64,000 bases of DNA, from assembly GCF_026241165.1 (NCBI RefSeq), contig NZ_JAPFQN010000001.1, positions 248,001-312,000 on the forward strand, given 5' to 3'. The notes beneath the pieces are model-generated. The model was not told where the DNA came from. It searched no databases and was given only the letters and a program-made list of their open reading frames with translations. Shown piece after piece: positions 26,331 through 36,139 of this stretch. Position 1 is the stretch's first letter. Every line of letters starts with the position of its first letter. Origin of the DNA: Mangrovivirga halotolerans (GTDB lineage Bacteria > Bacteroidota > Bacteroidia > Cytophagales > Cyclobacteriaceae). Both the position numbers and the translations under genes were made by a program.

Positions 26331-27761
26331 ATGGCAGAAAAGTACGAATATGATGCTATTATAATTGGGGCCGGACCTAATGGAATAAGTGCTGGAATCT
26401 ACCTTGCTGAAAAAGGCTTGAAAGTATTAATTGTCGAAGCTTCCAATAAGCCTGGTGGTGGTACTCGTACCGATGAATTAACGCTACCAGGTTTCCATCA
26501 TGATGTGTGTTCTGCTGTTCATCCCACAGGGTACTTATCTCCTTATTTCAAAAAACTAAAATTAGAAGATTACGGACTTGAATGGATTTTTCCTGAGGCA
26601 TCTGTAGCACATCCACTGGATAATGAACCTGCCGTAATATTAAGTAAATCAATTCAGGAAACTGCAGATAATTTAAATGGTGATGCCAATCGGTATATAA
26701 AACTTATTACCCCTCTGGTTGAAAATGCGGAACAAATATTTGAGGATAGTTTCAACCGGCCGGGAATACCGAAAAATCTCTTAACCATGCTTAATTTTGG
26801 CACTAAGGCGATATTTCCTGCGAAAACTTTTGCGAATAAGACTTTCAAAAGCCACCGGGCCAAAGCATTGTTTGCCGGATGTGCTGCACATAGCACCCTG
26901 CCGTTTGATAAGTTTTTCACTACAGCTTTGGGATTAATATTTTTGATCAGTGGTCATAAGGCCAATTGGCCTGTAGCAAAAGGAGGCTCAAAGTCTATTG
27001 CCAATGCACTATTAAACTATTATAAGCAAAATGGTGGTGAAATTATATATGAAACGAAAGTAGAAAACCTAAAAGATCTGCCCAAGGCTAAGTCATATCT
27101 GTTTGATACTGATCCTTTACAACTTTCAAAAATTGCTGACAAGGAACTGCCTGCTTCCTATAAAAATAAACTAAACAATTTCAATTACGGCCCAGCTGTA
27201 TTTAAAATTGATTATGCTCTTAAAGAATCAATCCCATGGAAAGACCCGAGATGTCTAAAGGCATCTACTGCTCATTTGGGTGGAACCCTTGATGAAATAG
27301 CATTCGCTGAAAAACAAGTCTGGAAGGGGGAACATTCTGAAAAGCCATATGTTTTATTAGCTCAACAGAGTGAATTTGACGATACCAGAAGTCCGGAAGG
27401 TCAGCACACATGCTGGGCATATTGTCATGTTCCATTCGGTTCTGATAAAGACATGTCTGAAATCATTGAAAATCAAATTGAACGATTTGCTCCGGGATTT
27501 AAAGATGTGATCCTGGCAAAAAGCCATTTTTCACCTAAAATGTACCAGGAATATAATCCTAATTACATAGGAGGTGTCATTTCAGGAGGGGCAACCGATG
27601 TAACTCAGCTTTTTACAAGGCCTGTTGCCAGATTAAACCCGTATACAACACCAAGTTCAAATATCTTTATTTGCTCTTCTTCTACCCCGCCCGGTGGAGG
27701 TGTACATGGTATGTGTGGTCATAATGCAGCTCAAACTGTTTTTGAAAAGCTTTTTAAGTAA
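26331..27761 (+). CDS. FAD-dependent phytoene desaturase-like oxidoreductase (PYROXD2-like)
   Basis: A 476-residue flavoprotein of the phytoene dehydrogenase/amine-oxidase superfamily (COG1233). The FAD-binding Rossmann motif is IIIGAGPNGISAGIYLAEKG near residue 10, followed by VEASNKPGGGTRTDE; a GG-doublet middle segment reads VAKGGSKSIANALLNYYKQNGGE; and the C-terminal FAD motif is SSSTPPGGGVHGMCGHNAA. The closest pattern I recognise is the PYROXD2-like branch rather than true carotenoid CrtI, and no carotenoid genes flank it, so the substrate is unknown. It stands alone, about 175 bp after the trxA terminator and convergent with the AddB-like gene (7 bp gap). Confidence 0.85.
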   Translation: MAEKYEYDAIIIGAGPNGISAGIYLAEKGLKVLIVEASNKPGGGTRTDELTLPGFHHDVCSAVHPTGYLSPYFKKLKLEDYGLEWIFPEASVAHPLDNEPAVILSKSIQETADNLNGDANRYIKLITPLVENAEQIFEDSFNRPGIPKNLLTMLNFGTKAIFPAKTFANKTFKSHRAKALFAGCAAHSTLPFDKFFTTALGLIFLISGHKANWPVAKGGSKSIANALLNYYKQNGGEIIYETKVENLKDLPKAKSYLFDTDPLQLSKIADKELPASYKNKLNNFNYGPAVFKIDYALKESIPWKDPRCLKASTAHLGGTLDEIAFAEKQVWKGEHSEKPYVLLAQQSEFDDTRSPEGQHTCWAYCHVPFGSDKDMSEIIENQIERFAPGFKDVILAKSHFSPKMYQEYNPNYIGGVISGGATDVTQLFTRPVARLNPYTTPSSNIFICSSSTPPGGGVHGMCGHNAAQTVFEKLFK

Positions 27762-27768
27762 TCTATTT

Positions 27769-30564
27769 TCATCTTTCAACCGTCGGTTCGTGAAATGGGA
27801 TATCCGGATTAAGCATTTCAGATATCAGTTTTACTATCTGATCTTCAAAATAATCCATGTCAGGAGCCAGAAATGAAAAAACTGACTTACCTCTACCCTT
27901 GCCCATTTTTATTAAAGGATCCTCATTTTTAAATAGTTCATTTACCTTAATCACCCCAGCTCTTAGCATTTCCTGATCAACATTGTTGGATCGGGAAAAT
28001 AACCACCCATAAATTAAAACCTGCAGAGCTGCTCCAAACTTTCCCTCTTTATCTTTATCAAATAAAGCATCTATTGATTCAAAGTCAGGTTGATCCTTTC
28101 CTGTTTTATAATCTAAAATTCTATAGACGCCATCTTTTAGATCGATTCGGTCTATATTCCCTTTTATGCGTACATGATAAGTAGTACCCTTTACTTCGAC
28201 AGGAACTGTGGTTCTGACATTTTCTTCCAGTCCGATAATTGTAAATGGGGCATAATCCTTATCATTTGTCAACAGTTTACGCAAGTGATCCCTGATGGCA
28301 TTTCTGAATATCAAATGTTCCCCTTTGTAATCTTTTATCCCGGTAAATTGTTCTTCAAATGCCTGATCTAAAGTTTTCTCAATAAATTCCTGATCATTAA
28401 GTATATTATCAATTATTTCTGCTGTTACATCTTTACCTGTAAAATCTTCATATATAAGTTCCGCTACCCGATGAAATAAAAGTCCATGAATATTTGGTGC
28501 GATGTCTTCTTTTTTCAGATTTTCATCCTGTACTTTCAGGACATATCGAGTGTAAAACAATTCAGGATTAACAAGGTATTCCTTAATTGCTGATGGGGAC
28601 AATGCATACTTTTCATCAGACCCGCTTTCTTCAGTAAAACGATATAACATTTCCTGAATTCCTGAGCTTTTATTCAACTCTCCTTCTCTGGATGGATAAA
28701 CATCTGAAGCAAGGTCAATTTGACGAAAATCTATATTAAGATCAGTTTCGAGATCCATTTGCCTGATAAACCTGCTTATTTCTGCAGGGATACTTCCAAT
28801 GGTAGATTTATTAGCATATAAATAAACCTCCTTTGCCTTTTTGAGCAATCTGTAAAAATAATATGCATAGATAGCATGAAGATGTTCGAAGGTCGGCATG
28901 TTAAATGCTCTTCTCAAATTATAAGGAATAAACGAATGAAGGTTTGGTGCAGAAGGGAAAATTTCTTCATTCATACTTGGAATAAATATAGCTTCGAAAT
29001 CTAGCCCTCTAGTTTCCAGCATACCCATGATTTGCAGTCCTTCAACTGGTTCTCCTTCAAATGATGCCTTTTCACTTTTTACGAGTTTTCTTAATAACCG
29101 TGAATAAACTGTGATATTGATAGATTTCAGGCTTTTTTCAAACTCAGGCTCTAAAATTGTCAGTGCATTACGCATTCTAAATGCCATTTCTTTCTCATGA
29201 TCCTCAATATTTTTATTTTGAATCCAGGCATTGGATATTTCTATAAAAAGGTCATTTAACGCTTTAGGTTCATTTTTTAATTCGAGTACTGACCTCAAAT
29301 AAGGAATATTTTCGGGTATTTCATTTATCTGGTAATACAACTTTCCTTCATTGAGGATTTGTTTTGAAAATTCAGTTGCCTCTTCCGAATGCTTCCATAA
29401 AGCATGACCAATGATAGAAAGAATAGCCCTGTAAAAATATCCTTCACTACCTGGTGAATTCTCCCGGTAAAGAGAAATGACATCTTCATATAAGCCATAA
29501 ATATCCGATTGATTTACCCCCACTCCCATTGTTACGTTTATCTTATCAACAGAATCAGGTAATTGGTATAGTGCAGGAAATAATAGTGATTCATCAGGTA
29601 AGATGACAGCTGTATTTTCTCTTTGATAGCCTTTTTCAAAAAGAGTATTACCAATATCAACAGACATTTGAGTTAGCTGGGAATGAGATCCTGGTAATTC
29701 GGTAACTATAATTTTTTTTGCAGGATCAAGAATTTCATTTGGCAGATCTTTTGGAAAGTCCTGCCCGAGAATCTGACTATCAAAATATTCGCGATGAAAA
29801 CGTCCTCCTTCCTGCTTTTTATCATTTAAGAGAAAAGCATCGGTGTCCCAGAATAACTTGCATTTTTTGTTGCTTCTAAACCAACTAATTAACTTCTCTT
29901 CAGCAGTAGTTAAGGCGTTAAACCCAACAAAGTAAACATTGTCAAGGTCAGAAGTGAATTCTCCATTAATTACTTTCTCTCCAACTTCTCTTTGAATTAA
30001 CCCGATTGTGGAAAGATCTTTATCCCGGACTTTATTTTTAAAATCCATATACACAGATGGAAGCTTTTCCCATAGTTCTCTGAACTTTTCAAGGTAAGCT
30101 TCATCGCGTCCTTCAAAAGACTTCCAGAATTTTCGAAGGATCTTTACCTGTTCTTCATCCAGGTAATTCAGGCCAGATTCTACCTCTTTTTGATATTCAA
30201 CACTTTTAAATAAATCATTTACTGGCACCAGATATTTATCTATATCTTCAAAATCTTTGAGTAAAAGCTCACCCCAGTAAAAAAAGTCATCAAAGGACTC
30301 CTCTCCGATTTTATTCACCCAGGATTTGTGCAAATAAATCAATGCCTGTAAAGGACTTATTACTGATCTGTTAGTAAATGAATTAAAAAACTCTTCGATA
30401 CTATATATCTGAGGAGCAATAATTGGTTTGTCATTCAATTTACCCAATGCCCGCTGAAAAAATATTCCCGCTCTTTTACCAGGAAAAACAATTGTAACAT
30501 CGCGAAAATCGTTATTTGTCAAATCTATTAATTCCCTTGCCGTTGACTCTAAAAATGTAATCAT
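27769..30564 (-). CDS. AddB-like PD-(D/E)XK nuclease family protein
   Basis: A 931-residue protein corresponding to the AddB/RexB-like subunit of a RecBCD-type enzyme. The N-terminal two-thirds are an inactive UvrD-like helicase fold (FPGKRAGIFFQRALG without a proper Walker A; GLDFEAIFIPSMNEEIFPS). The C-terminal nuclease has RIKGNIDRID, RILDYKTGKDQPD near residue 816 and ALQVLIYGWLF, the PD-(D/E)XK plus Q-x3-Y pattern. Only one cysteine is visible, so the Fe-S staple of Bacillus AddB is absent. Its ATG overlaps the TGA of the AddA-like gene (ATGA), so the two are translationally coupled partners in double-strand-break end resection. Confidence 0.88.
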   Translation of the reverse strand: MITFLESTARELIDLTNNDFRDVTIVFPGKRAGIFFQRALGKLNDKPIIAPQIYSIEEFFNSFTNRSVISPLQALIYLHKSWVNKIGEESFDDFFYWGELLLKDFEDIDKYLVPVNDLFKSVEYQKEVESGLNYLDEEQVKILRKFWKSFEGRDEAYLEKFRELWEKLPSVYMDFKNKVRDKDLSTIGLIQREVGEKVINGEFTSDLDNVYFVGFNALTTAEEKLISWFRSNKKCKLFWDTDAFLLNDKKQEGGRFHREYFDSQILGQDFPKDLPNEILDPAKKIIVTELPGSHSQLTQMSVDIGNTLFEKGYQRENTAVILPDESLLFPALYQLPDSVDKINVTMGVGVNQSDIYGLYEDVISLYRENSPGSEGYFYRAILSIIGHALWKHSEEATEFSKQILNEGKLYYQINEIPENIPYLRSVLELKNEPKALNDLFIEISNAWIQNKNIEDHEKEMAFRMRNALTILEPEFEKSLKSINITVYSRLLRKLVKSEKASFEGEPVEGLQIMGMLETRGLDFEAIFIPSMNEEIFPSAPNLHSFIPYNLRRAFNMPTFEHLHAIYAYYFYRLLKKAKEVYLYANKSTIGSIPAEISRFIRQMDLETDLNIDFRQIDLASDVYPSREGELNKSSGIQEMLYRFTEESGSDEKYALSPSAIKEYLVNPELFYTRYVLKVQDENLKKEDIAPNIHGLLFHRVAELIYEDFTGKDVTAEIIDNILNDQEFIEKTLDQAFEEQFTGIKDYKGEHLIFRNAIRDHLRKLLTNDKDYAPFTIIGLEENVRTTVPVEVKGTTYHVRIKGNIDRIDLKDGVYRILDYKTGKDQPDFESIDALFDKDKEGKFGAALQVLIYGWLFSRSNNVDQEMLRAGVIKVNELFKNEDPLIKMGKGRGKSVFSFLAPDMDYFEDQIVKLISEMLNPDIPFHEPTVER

Positions 30565-33500
30565 TTCACTTCTTTAATTTTAACACTTTCACCTATGTAG
30601 CATAAAGCGACTTTACTAACAGTGTATCCGGCCTGATTTAAGAAACGGGCATACTCTTTAACCTGATTCTCATCTTTCTTTTTCTCCTCACCCGTTTTAA
30701 AATCGATAATTTCTACTTCATTTCTTTCGTCATCAAAAAGTAATTTATCAGGTCTTACCTGTGTTCCATCCGGAAGTAACAGAGCTCTCTCTGAAATAAC
30801 TTTTTTACCTGATTCAAACCATGATCTAACCTGTATATCAGAAAGTGCATTTTCTACCATTTCCTTTATCCTCTGTTTCTGATCATTATTTACTCCAGTC
30901 TCTCTGCTAAATTCGAGTAATTGTTTATCCAAGTCATCTAAATTCTGGAGTCTGGCTAAAAAATTATGAGCAGTTATACCCAGGTTAATCTTTTCCAGCT
31001 TTTCCTCATTCTTTTCAAAAATCAAGTCTCTGCTTTGCCTGATATTAAGTTTGTTATTCCATTCAGAAACAGGTAGTGGTTTAAGAGTCGTCGATTTACT
31101 TTTTCTAAAATCTTTTTTAACTTCCGCCCATTCACCTTGTTCATAAATCATCAGTTCAGAATCGTATTTTCCCGGCAGGCTATCAGAATTATCTTCAAAA
31201 AACGCAGTAAAAAGTTGCTCAATTTTCTTGATTTGCCCATTCTTTGGATTAGAATGCTCACTAAAAATAATCATTGCATCTTCAGCTCTTGTCATCGCAA
31301 CATAGATCATATTATAAGTATCTATAAAAGACAAAGTATCTTCAAGAGCATAATTTTCTGCGTATAAAGATTCCTTCATTCGCGAGGTGATTTCTAAAGG
31401 ATAATATGGCAATTCTTCCGGCATCTCTGGTTTGCCTGCCAGCCATAGATAATTTTTAATGAATCCAGAACTATTATGAAACTCTCCTTTCATAAATGGC
31501 ATTACTACCACTTTAAATTCCAGACCTTTAGATTTATGAACCGTTAGAATATTTGCAGCTCCAGTTGAACCTGAACTATCAATTTTGACATCACCGCCTT
31601 TATCGTCCCACCATTCACAAATAGCCTGTAATGCTCCCAGACCTGAAAGGCTATATCTTCGTTGAATAAAATTCAATAATTCATCTTCAAAAGCTGAGAG
31701 ATACGCAAATTCACCAGGATAATTCTCGATCTTAAAAATCTTTTTAAAGTTCTGGTAAACAGAATAAAGATCCTTATGGTACCAGGATCCATATCCCTGG
31801 ATAAATTCATCAGGAAGTTTATCAATTAGATCTTTTGTCAGATTTTCCCTTGTTACCTTTTCATAAATGAGCCCGGTTTCTTCATCATTCAATCTTTCCT
31901 TCCAGTTATAAACAGCCTTGTAAAGAGAAAAAGTATCTTTCTCATAAAGAAGCCATTTCATAAGGTAAAAGAATAGATTTAGAGAGGCGCTTTCGGCTAA
32001 CTTAAAAGCTTCTGATGATGCTGCTCTGTAGGAATATTCAGCTTTAGCTTTTTCGGAATTCGCAAAACTTCTGAGGTAATCAGCAATTTTAGTTCCCTGG
32101 GACTTAGTTCTGACCAGAAATGCCATTTCAGACAGATCATATCCCTGGTCCTGGACCTTTTCTAAAAGTGAAGGAAGATTTTCAAGAACTTTTTCCTCAA
32201 ATTTTAACTCATCCTCCTCAGATTTCTGATTGCCGTATGCATCCTTATCCCCTTCAAAGAACCTGAATTGAACATATCCGCCTTCCTTTTCAGATTTCTC
32301 TGACCATTTTTGAGTAACGTCCTGGTAAATACTATTTATTGATCTTACTTCATTCAGGATATCCTCAGAAGATGTGTATTCGCTAACCTGCGCATATAGA
32401 TTATTAGCTAACAGGTCACTTAATGCCGGGAATAAAGCATTATTGTAGTCTATGATCTCTTTTTTACTTCTGAAGTTATTTCCCAGTGTAACTGTCTTTG
32501 CCATATCTCCGAAAACCTTGTACAGATGTGAATGCATAAGCTTCCAGTTACCACCCCGAAAGCGATAAATTGATTGCTTTACATCACCAACGAGTAGGTT
32601 TTCCCTCCCTGAAGCAATACTATCAGATATTAATGGCTCAAGATTTTGCCATTGCAAGGTGGATGTATCCTGAAATTCATCGATTAAAAAATGATCATAT
32701 TGAGTACCTATCTTTTCATAAATAAACGGCGCATGGGTTTTAGTTACTATCTCATTAAGTAATTGTGAGGCATCCGAAATCATCATTACCTCCTCTTCCT
32801 CACGATAATCAGAAAGTGCTTCTTCAAGCCGGTTGATCAAACCAAAAGCATGAAGGGATTTAAGGATAAGTTTAGCCGTTACATAAATCGAGTAATTATT
32901 CCTAATATAACCAATAGCCTCATTTAATGCAGGAGAAATAATATCCCTGGCAAGAGAAACCTTAATTTCATTACTCAAATCAGTTTTCTTAAGGAGAATT
33001 TCATAGTTTTCGATTGCATCCAGTGGTCTTTTTTTAATTTCATAATCATCCGGGAAATTTACCGGTAATTGAATTTTCTTTAAAAAATAAGCTCCTCCCG
33101 CCTTACCATAACTAAAATCTACAAGTTCAAAACCGTTATTGATACATTTCACTTCCGCTGATTCACCAATCTTATGCAACTCATTTTCAAATAGCTCTAC
33201 AATCGCTATAAGCTTTTCTTTTACTTCCGAAAATGTATCTTCATTAATTTTATCTGGAATATCCTGGGTAAGCAGTACATATTGTTCAGAAAACAATTCC
33301 TGCCCTAACTCCCTGAGCATACTGGTAATTCGTATGCTTTTAGAATCTGCTATTCTATCTTTAATCAAATCATTGATCCAGGAAGTAAGGAATTTATCTT
33401 TACCTGTTTTGCTTATCTGTCTTCTTACCAGTGTATCCATCACCCGGTTTACATCGAGTTCGATTCCATAGTTACCCTTATGCCCTAATTCTCTGCTAAA

Positions 33501-33860
33501 ACTTCTGATCACTCTTTGCACAAAGGCATCGATGGTAGAAACTGAAAAATGACTGTAGTCATGAAGAATATTTGAAAGTGATCTTTTAGATCTTTTAGTA
33601 ATCTCTTCATTACTCAATTGTAATTGTTCAGCCAGCATGGTTCTGAAAACAGTATCTTTTCCGCTGGCTAGCTCATGCAAGGACTTGACAATCCTACTTT
33701 TCATTTCCTGAGTAGCCTTATTAGTAAAAGTGATTGCAAGTATTCGGCGATACTGGAAGGGATCAGAACTTCTTAAAAGCAACTTGAGGTAATTAAAAGT
33801 TAGTGTAAAAGTCTTTCCTGACCCGGCAGAAGCTTTATAAATAGTTAAAAATTTATCCAT
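30561..33860 (-). CDS. AddA-like UvrD-helicase/nuclease
   Basis: A 1099-residue superfamily 1A helicase with a C-terminal RecB-family nuclease. Walker A is YKASAGSGKTFTL near residue 10, motif Ia AITFTNKATQEMK, Walker B region LIDEFQDTSTLQW near 394, LVGDVKQSIYRFRGG, ILTVHKSKGLEFKVVV near 775 and VAMTRAEDAM. The nuclease is GITAHNFL, then RPDKLLFDD, VEIIDFKTG near 1052 and QVKEYARFL. With the AddB-like gene it should form an end-processing machine for recombinational repair and phage defence. A TGACA-N5-TGTCA palindrome lies 38 nt upstream of the start; its twin precedes sbcD. Confidence 0.92.
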   Translation of the reverse strand: MDKFLTIYKASAGSGKTFTLTFNYLKLLLRSSDPFQYRRILAITFTNKATQEMKSRIVKSLHELASGKDTVFRTMLAEQLQLSNEEITKRSKRSLSNILHDYSHFSVSTIDAFVQRVIRSFSRELGHKGNYGIELDVNRVMDTLVRRQISKTGKDKFLTSWINDLIKDRIADSKSIRITSMLRELGQELFSEQYVLLTQDIPDKINEDTFSEVKEKLIAIVELFENELHKIGESAEVKCINNGFELVDFSYGKAGGAYFLKKIQLPVNFPDDYEIKKRPLDAIENYEILLKKTDLSNEIKVSLARDIISPALNEAIGYIRNNYSIYVTAKLILKSLHAFGLINRLEEALSDYREEEEVMMISDASQLLNEIVTKTHAPFIYEKIGTQYDHFLIDEFQDTSTLQWQNLEPLISDSIASGRENLLVGDVKQSIYRFRGGNWKLMHSHLYKVFGDMAKTVTLGNNFRSKKEIIDYNNALFPALSDLLANNLYAQVSEYTSSEDILNEVRSINSIYQDVTQKWSEKSEKEGGYVQFRFFEGDKDAYGNQKSEEDELKFEEKVLENLPSLLEKVQDQGYDLSEMAFLVRTKSQGTKIADYLRSFANSEKAKAEYSYRAASSEAFKLAESASLNLFFYLMKWLLYEKDTFSLYKAVYNWKERLNDEETGLIYEKVTRENLTKDLIDKLPDEFIQGYGSWYHKDLYSVYQNFKKIFKIENYPGEFAYLSAFEDELLNFIQRRYSLSGLGALQAICEWWDDKGGDVKIDSSGSTGAANILTVHKSKGLEFKVVVMPFMKGEFHNSSGFIKNYLWLAGKPEMPEELPYYPLEITSRMKESLYAENYALEDTLSFIDTYNMIYVAMTRAEDAMIIFSEHSNPKNGQIKKIEQLFTAFFEDNSDSLPGKYDSELMIYEQGEWAEVKKDFRKSKSTTLKPLPVSEWNNKLNIRQSRDLIFEKNEEKLEKINLGITAHNFLARLQNLDDLDKQLLEFSRETGVNNDQKQRIKEMVENALSDIQVRSWFESGKKVISERALLLPDGTQVRPDKLLFDDERNEVEIIDFKTGEEKKKDENQVKEYARFLNQAGYTVSKVALCYIGESVKIKEVK

Positions 33861-33896
33861 ATTATGACATACTAATTCTTAAAATTAGAAGAATAA

Positions 33897-33959
33897 TTTG
33901 ACAGAAAATGTCATTTCTAGCCAATTCACTTTTAAAAAGTCAAAATAATTGACATTTTC
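33897..33959. promoter_or_regulatory. inverted-repeat cluster between addA-like and the GAF/PAS sensor
   Basis: Three overlapping symmetries are seen. TGACA-gaaaa-TGTCA lies at 33899-33913; GTCAA-aataa-TTGAC at 33939-33953; and GAAAATGTCA at 33904-33913 is the exact inverse of TGACATTTTC at 33950-33959. Together they fill the middle of a 214-bp divergent promoter region. The first symmetry recurs before sbcD at nearly the same distance from the start codon. They are candidate operators for a shared regulator; the identity of that regulator is unknown. Confidence 0.5.
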
Positions 33960-34038
33960 CTTACAACACAAATTACCCCAAACAGCTACGTTATCACCCC
34001 AAATCTCACTTCACTACAAAAAAGAGACTCATCTTGGA

Positions 34039-34046
34039 TAACTTTG
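34039..34046 (+). promoter_or_regulatory. -7 box of the GAF/PAS sensor gene
   Basis: TAACTTTG matches TAnnTTTG exactly and ends 28 nt before the ATG at 34075. Confidence 0.5.
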
Positions 34047-34074
34047 ATATCCTTTAAAGTATAAAAAATTAAAC

Positions 34075-36009
34075 ATGAATCCATTCAAGTTTGGCTTAAA
34101 CGAAAATTATTCATTTGATGAAAATCGAAGAACATATCTAGGAAACATTGTTAACCTATTTAATATTTTCATCCTTGGATTGATAAATCTATCATTAGCG
34201 ATAAAATATGAATCGATAATTTTATATCCATGCATAATGATATTCATGTCTGTTGCGAGTTTAATACTTACTAGCCAATATCAGCAGCAAATTGGAAAAA
34301 TTGTCACAGTTTTAGGCTCATTTATCTCTCTGTATTTATGGAATATCTCCATAAACGCCGGGCTTAACGATATTAATTATGGTCAGATATTAATATTGAT
34401 GGGTTATTCTGTACTACCCTTTGGTTTATTTGATTTTAAAAATAAATTTACAGTTTCATTCGCAACTCTATCCTTAATTCTTTCTTATACAGTTCCTTTT
34501 TTCTCAGATCTAATTTCTGTTACACAAAATACCATCGAATTAGGAAATGACCCTGTTTTAACTTATTCGGGATTCTTCTTAGGAGGAGTAGTTATTTACC
34601 TGGGTATGTTTGGCACCAATCGAAGTCAATCATTAACAGAATTAAATAATAATTTGCTTAGAGAAGATATTGAAAAACATAATCAGGAACTTGAAGAATC
34701 ACAGCAAAAATTAACCGAACAACTTGAAGAAGCTCAAAAAGTTCAGCAACAAGAAAAAAATCGGGCCTGGGTAATTGAAGGATTAGGAAGGATAAACAAT
34801 CTTATAAGAAATCATGATGACCCTAAAAAGCTTGCTGAATCTGTAATTAGTGAGATTGTAACTTATTTAGGGGCTAACCAAGGATCGATATTTTTGTTAG
34901 AAGAAGATGATGAAACCTCCGAAAAATATCTTGAACTGCATGGAGCTTACGCTTTTGATAGAAAAAAATTCGTTGAGAAAAGAATATCAATAGGCGAAGG
35001 ACTTGTAGGTCAGGCCTACTTAGAGGCAGAACCAATTATATTAAAAGATATTCCTTCAAACTATATAAATATTACTAGCGGATTAGGTGATTCAACGCCA
35101 GGATTTCTTGTCATATATCCGCTAATAAATAATGATAAAGTTGAAGCAATTATTGAGGTGGCATCCTTCTACGAATTAGAAGATTATAAGATGGACTATC
35201 TCGCAGATTTGGGTGAAAGTTTAGCTTCTTCATTTAGCCTAAGCAAGATTAACTTCCAGACAAAATATCTTCTTGAACTATCCAAGCAACAGGAAGAAGA
35301 AATGCGTAGCCAGGCAGAAGAACTGCAACAAAACATGGAAGAACTCCAGGCCACTCAAGAGGAAATGGCTAGAAAAGCAAAAGAAGTTGAAGAACAGAAC
35401 GATCAGCTGCGACTACAGGAAGAAGCCATGAGGCAAAACATGGAGGAACTTCAGACAACCCAGGAAGAAATGGATCGTAAAGCAGTTGAGATTGAAGAAC
35501 AAAACAACAGGCTCAGGGAACAAGAAGAGATAATGCAACAGCACCTTGAGGAACTCGAATCTCAGAAAGATGAGATGGAACGATATATGAAAAAAACTGA
35601 AGACCTAAAACAAGATCTCCAGGTCAGACAGAATGTACTCGATGTTTCCACTATTCTTTCAGAATCCGATCCTTATGGCACTATTACTTATGCAAACGAT
35701 AAATTAGTTGAGGTAAGTAAATACAGCAGGGAAGAATTGATCGGAAGTCCACATAAAATATTCAGGCATCCCGATGTCCCCTCTAAATTATTTAAAAAGT
35801 TATGGGATACGATTCAAAAAGGTGAAACATTCAGGGGTATCATTAAAAACAGAGCTAAAGACGGATCTGTTTATTGGGTGGATGCCATTATTTCTCCCGA
35901 ATTAGACACTAAAGGAAAACCAGTTAAATATATTGGGGCCAGATATGTGATTGAAGATCATAAGTATGCCGAACAGGCATTTGAAAGACAGATGAAAAAT
36001 TTTAAATAA
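34075..36009 (+). CDS. membrane GAF-PAS sensor protein without an output domain
   Basis: A 644-residue signalling protein I cannot match to a characterised one. Residues about 20-180 contain six hydrophobic helices; a coiled coil (about 185-230) leads to a GAF domain (about 235-395, with RISIGEGLVGQAYLEAEPIILKDIP-type core); a second coiled coil (about 405-525) holds two and a half tandem copies of a roughly 35-residue heptad unit built on QNMEELQATQEEM; a PAS domain of the Aer type follows (about 530-630: KIFRHPDVPSKLFKKLW, DGSVYWVDAIISP). No kinase, cyclase, receiver or methyl-accepting region is present. It sits alone between the addAB-like operon and sbcDC, with its own promoter and terminator. 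Confidence 0.85.
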   Translation: MNPFKFGLNENYSFDENRRTYLGNIVNLFNIFILGLINLSLAIKYESIILYPCIMIFMSVASLILTSQYQQQIGKIVTVLGSFISLYLWNISINAGLNDINYGQILILMGYSVLPFGLFDFKNKFTVSFATLSLILSYTVPFFSDLISVTQNTIELGNDPVLTYSGFFLGGVVIYLGMFGTNRSQSLTELNNNLLREDIEKHNQELEESQQKLTEQLEEAQKVQQQEKNRAWVIEGLGRINNLIRNHDDPKKLAESVISEIVTYLGANQGSIFLLEEDDETSEKYLELHGAYAFDRKKFVEKRISIGEGLVGQAYLEAEPIILKDIPSNYINITSGLGDSTPGFLVIYPLINNDKVEAIIEVASFYELEDYKMDYLADLGESLASSFSLSKINFQTKYLLELSKQQEEEMRSQAEELQQNMEELQATQEEMARKAKEVEEQNDQLRLQEEAMRQNMEELQTTQEEMDRKAVEIEEQNNRLREQEEIMQQHLEELESQKDEMERYMKKTEDLKQDLQVRQNVLDVSTILSESDPYGTITYANDKLVEVSKYSREELIGSPHKIFRHPDVPSKLFKKLWDTIQKGETFRGIIKNRAKDGSVYWVDAIISPELDTKGKPVKYIGARYVIEDHKYAEQAFERQMKNFK

Positions 36010-36031
36010 TGAAAAATACTTAATAGATAAC

Positions 36032-36060
36032 AAGGCGGGCTTTTAGTCCGCTTTTTTTAT
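36032..36060 (+). terminator. intrinsic terminator of the GAF/PAS sensor gene
   Basis: AAGGCGGG, loop CTTTTAG, TCCGCTTT with G-U pairs, followed by a run of seven T. It starts 22 nt after the stop. Confidence 0.85.
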
Positions 36061-36083
36061 TTTTATAAAATCATACTATACGA

Positions 36084-36102
36084 TTTGACATATATTGTCA
36101 AA
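36084..36102. promoter_or_regulatory. perfect TTTGACA-N5-TGTCAAA palindrome upstream of sbcD
   Basis: TTTGACATATATTGTCAAA has 7-bp arms around TATAT. Its downstream edge is 37 nt before the sbcD ATG. The core TGACA-N5-TGTCA is the same as the site upstream of the addA-like gene. It is either an operator or part of an unusual promoter. Confidence 0.5.
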
Positions 36103-36139
36103 ATTTGATGTCATCTTTAAGATAAACAATTAGATCGAG

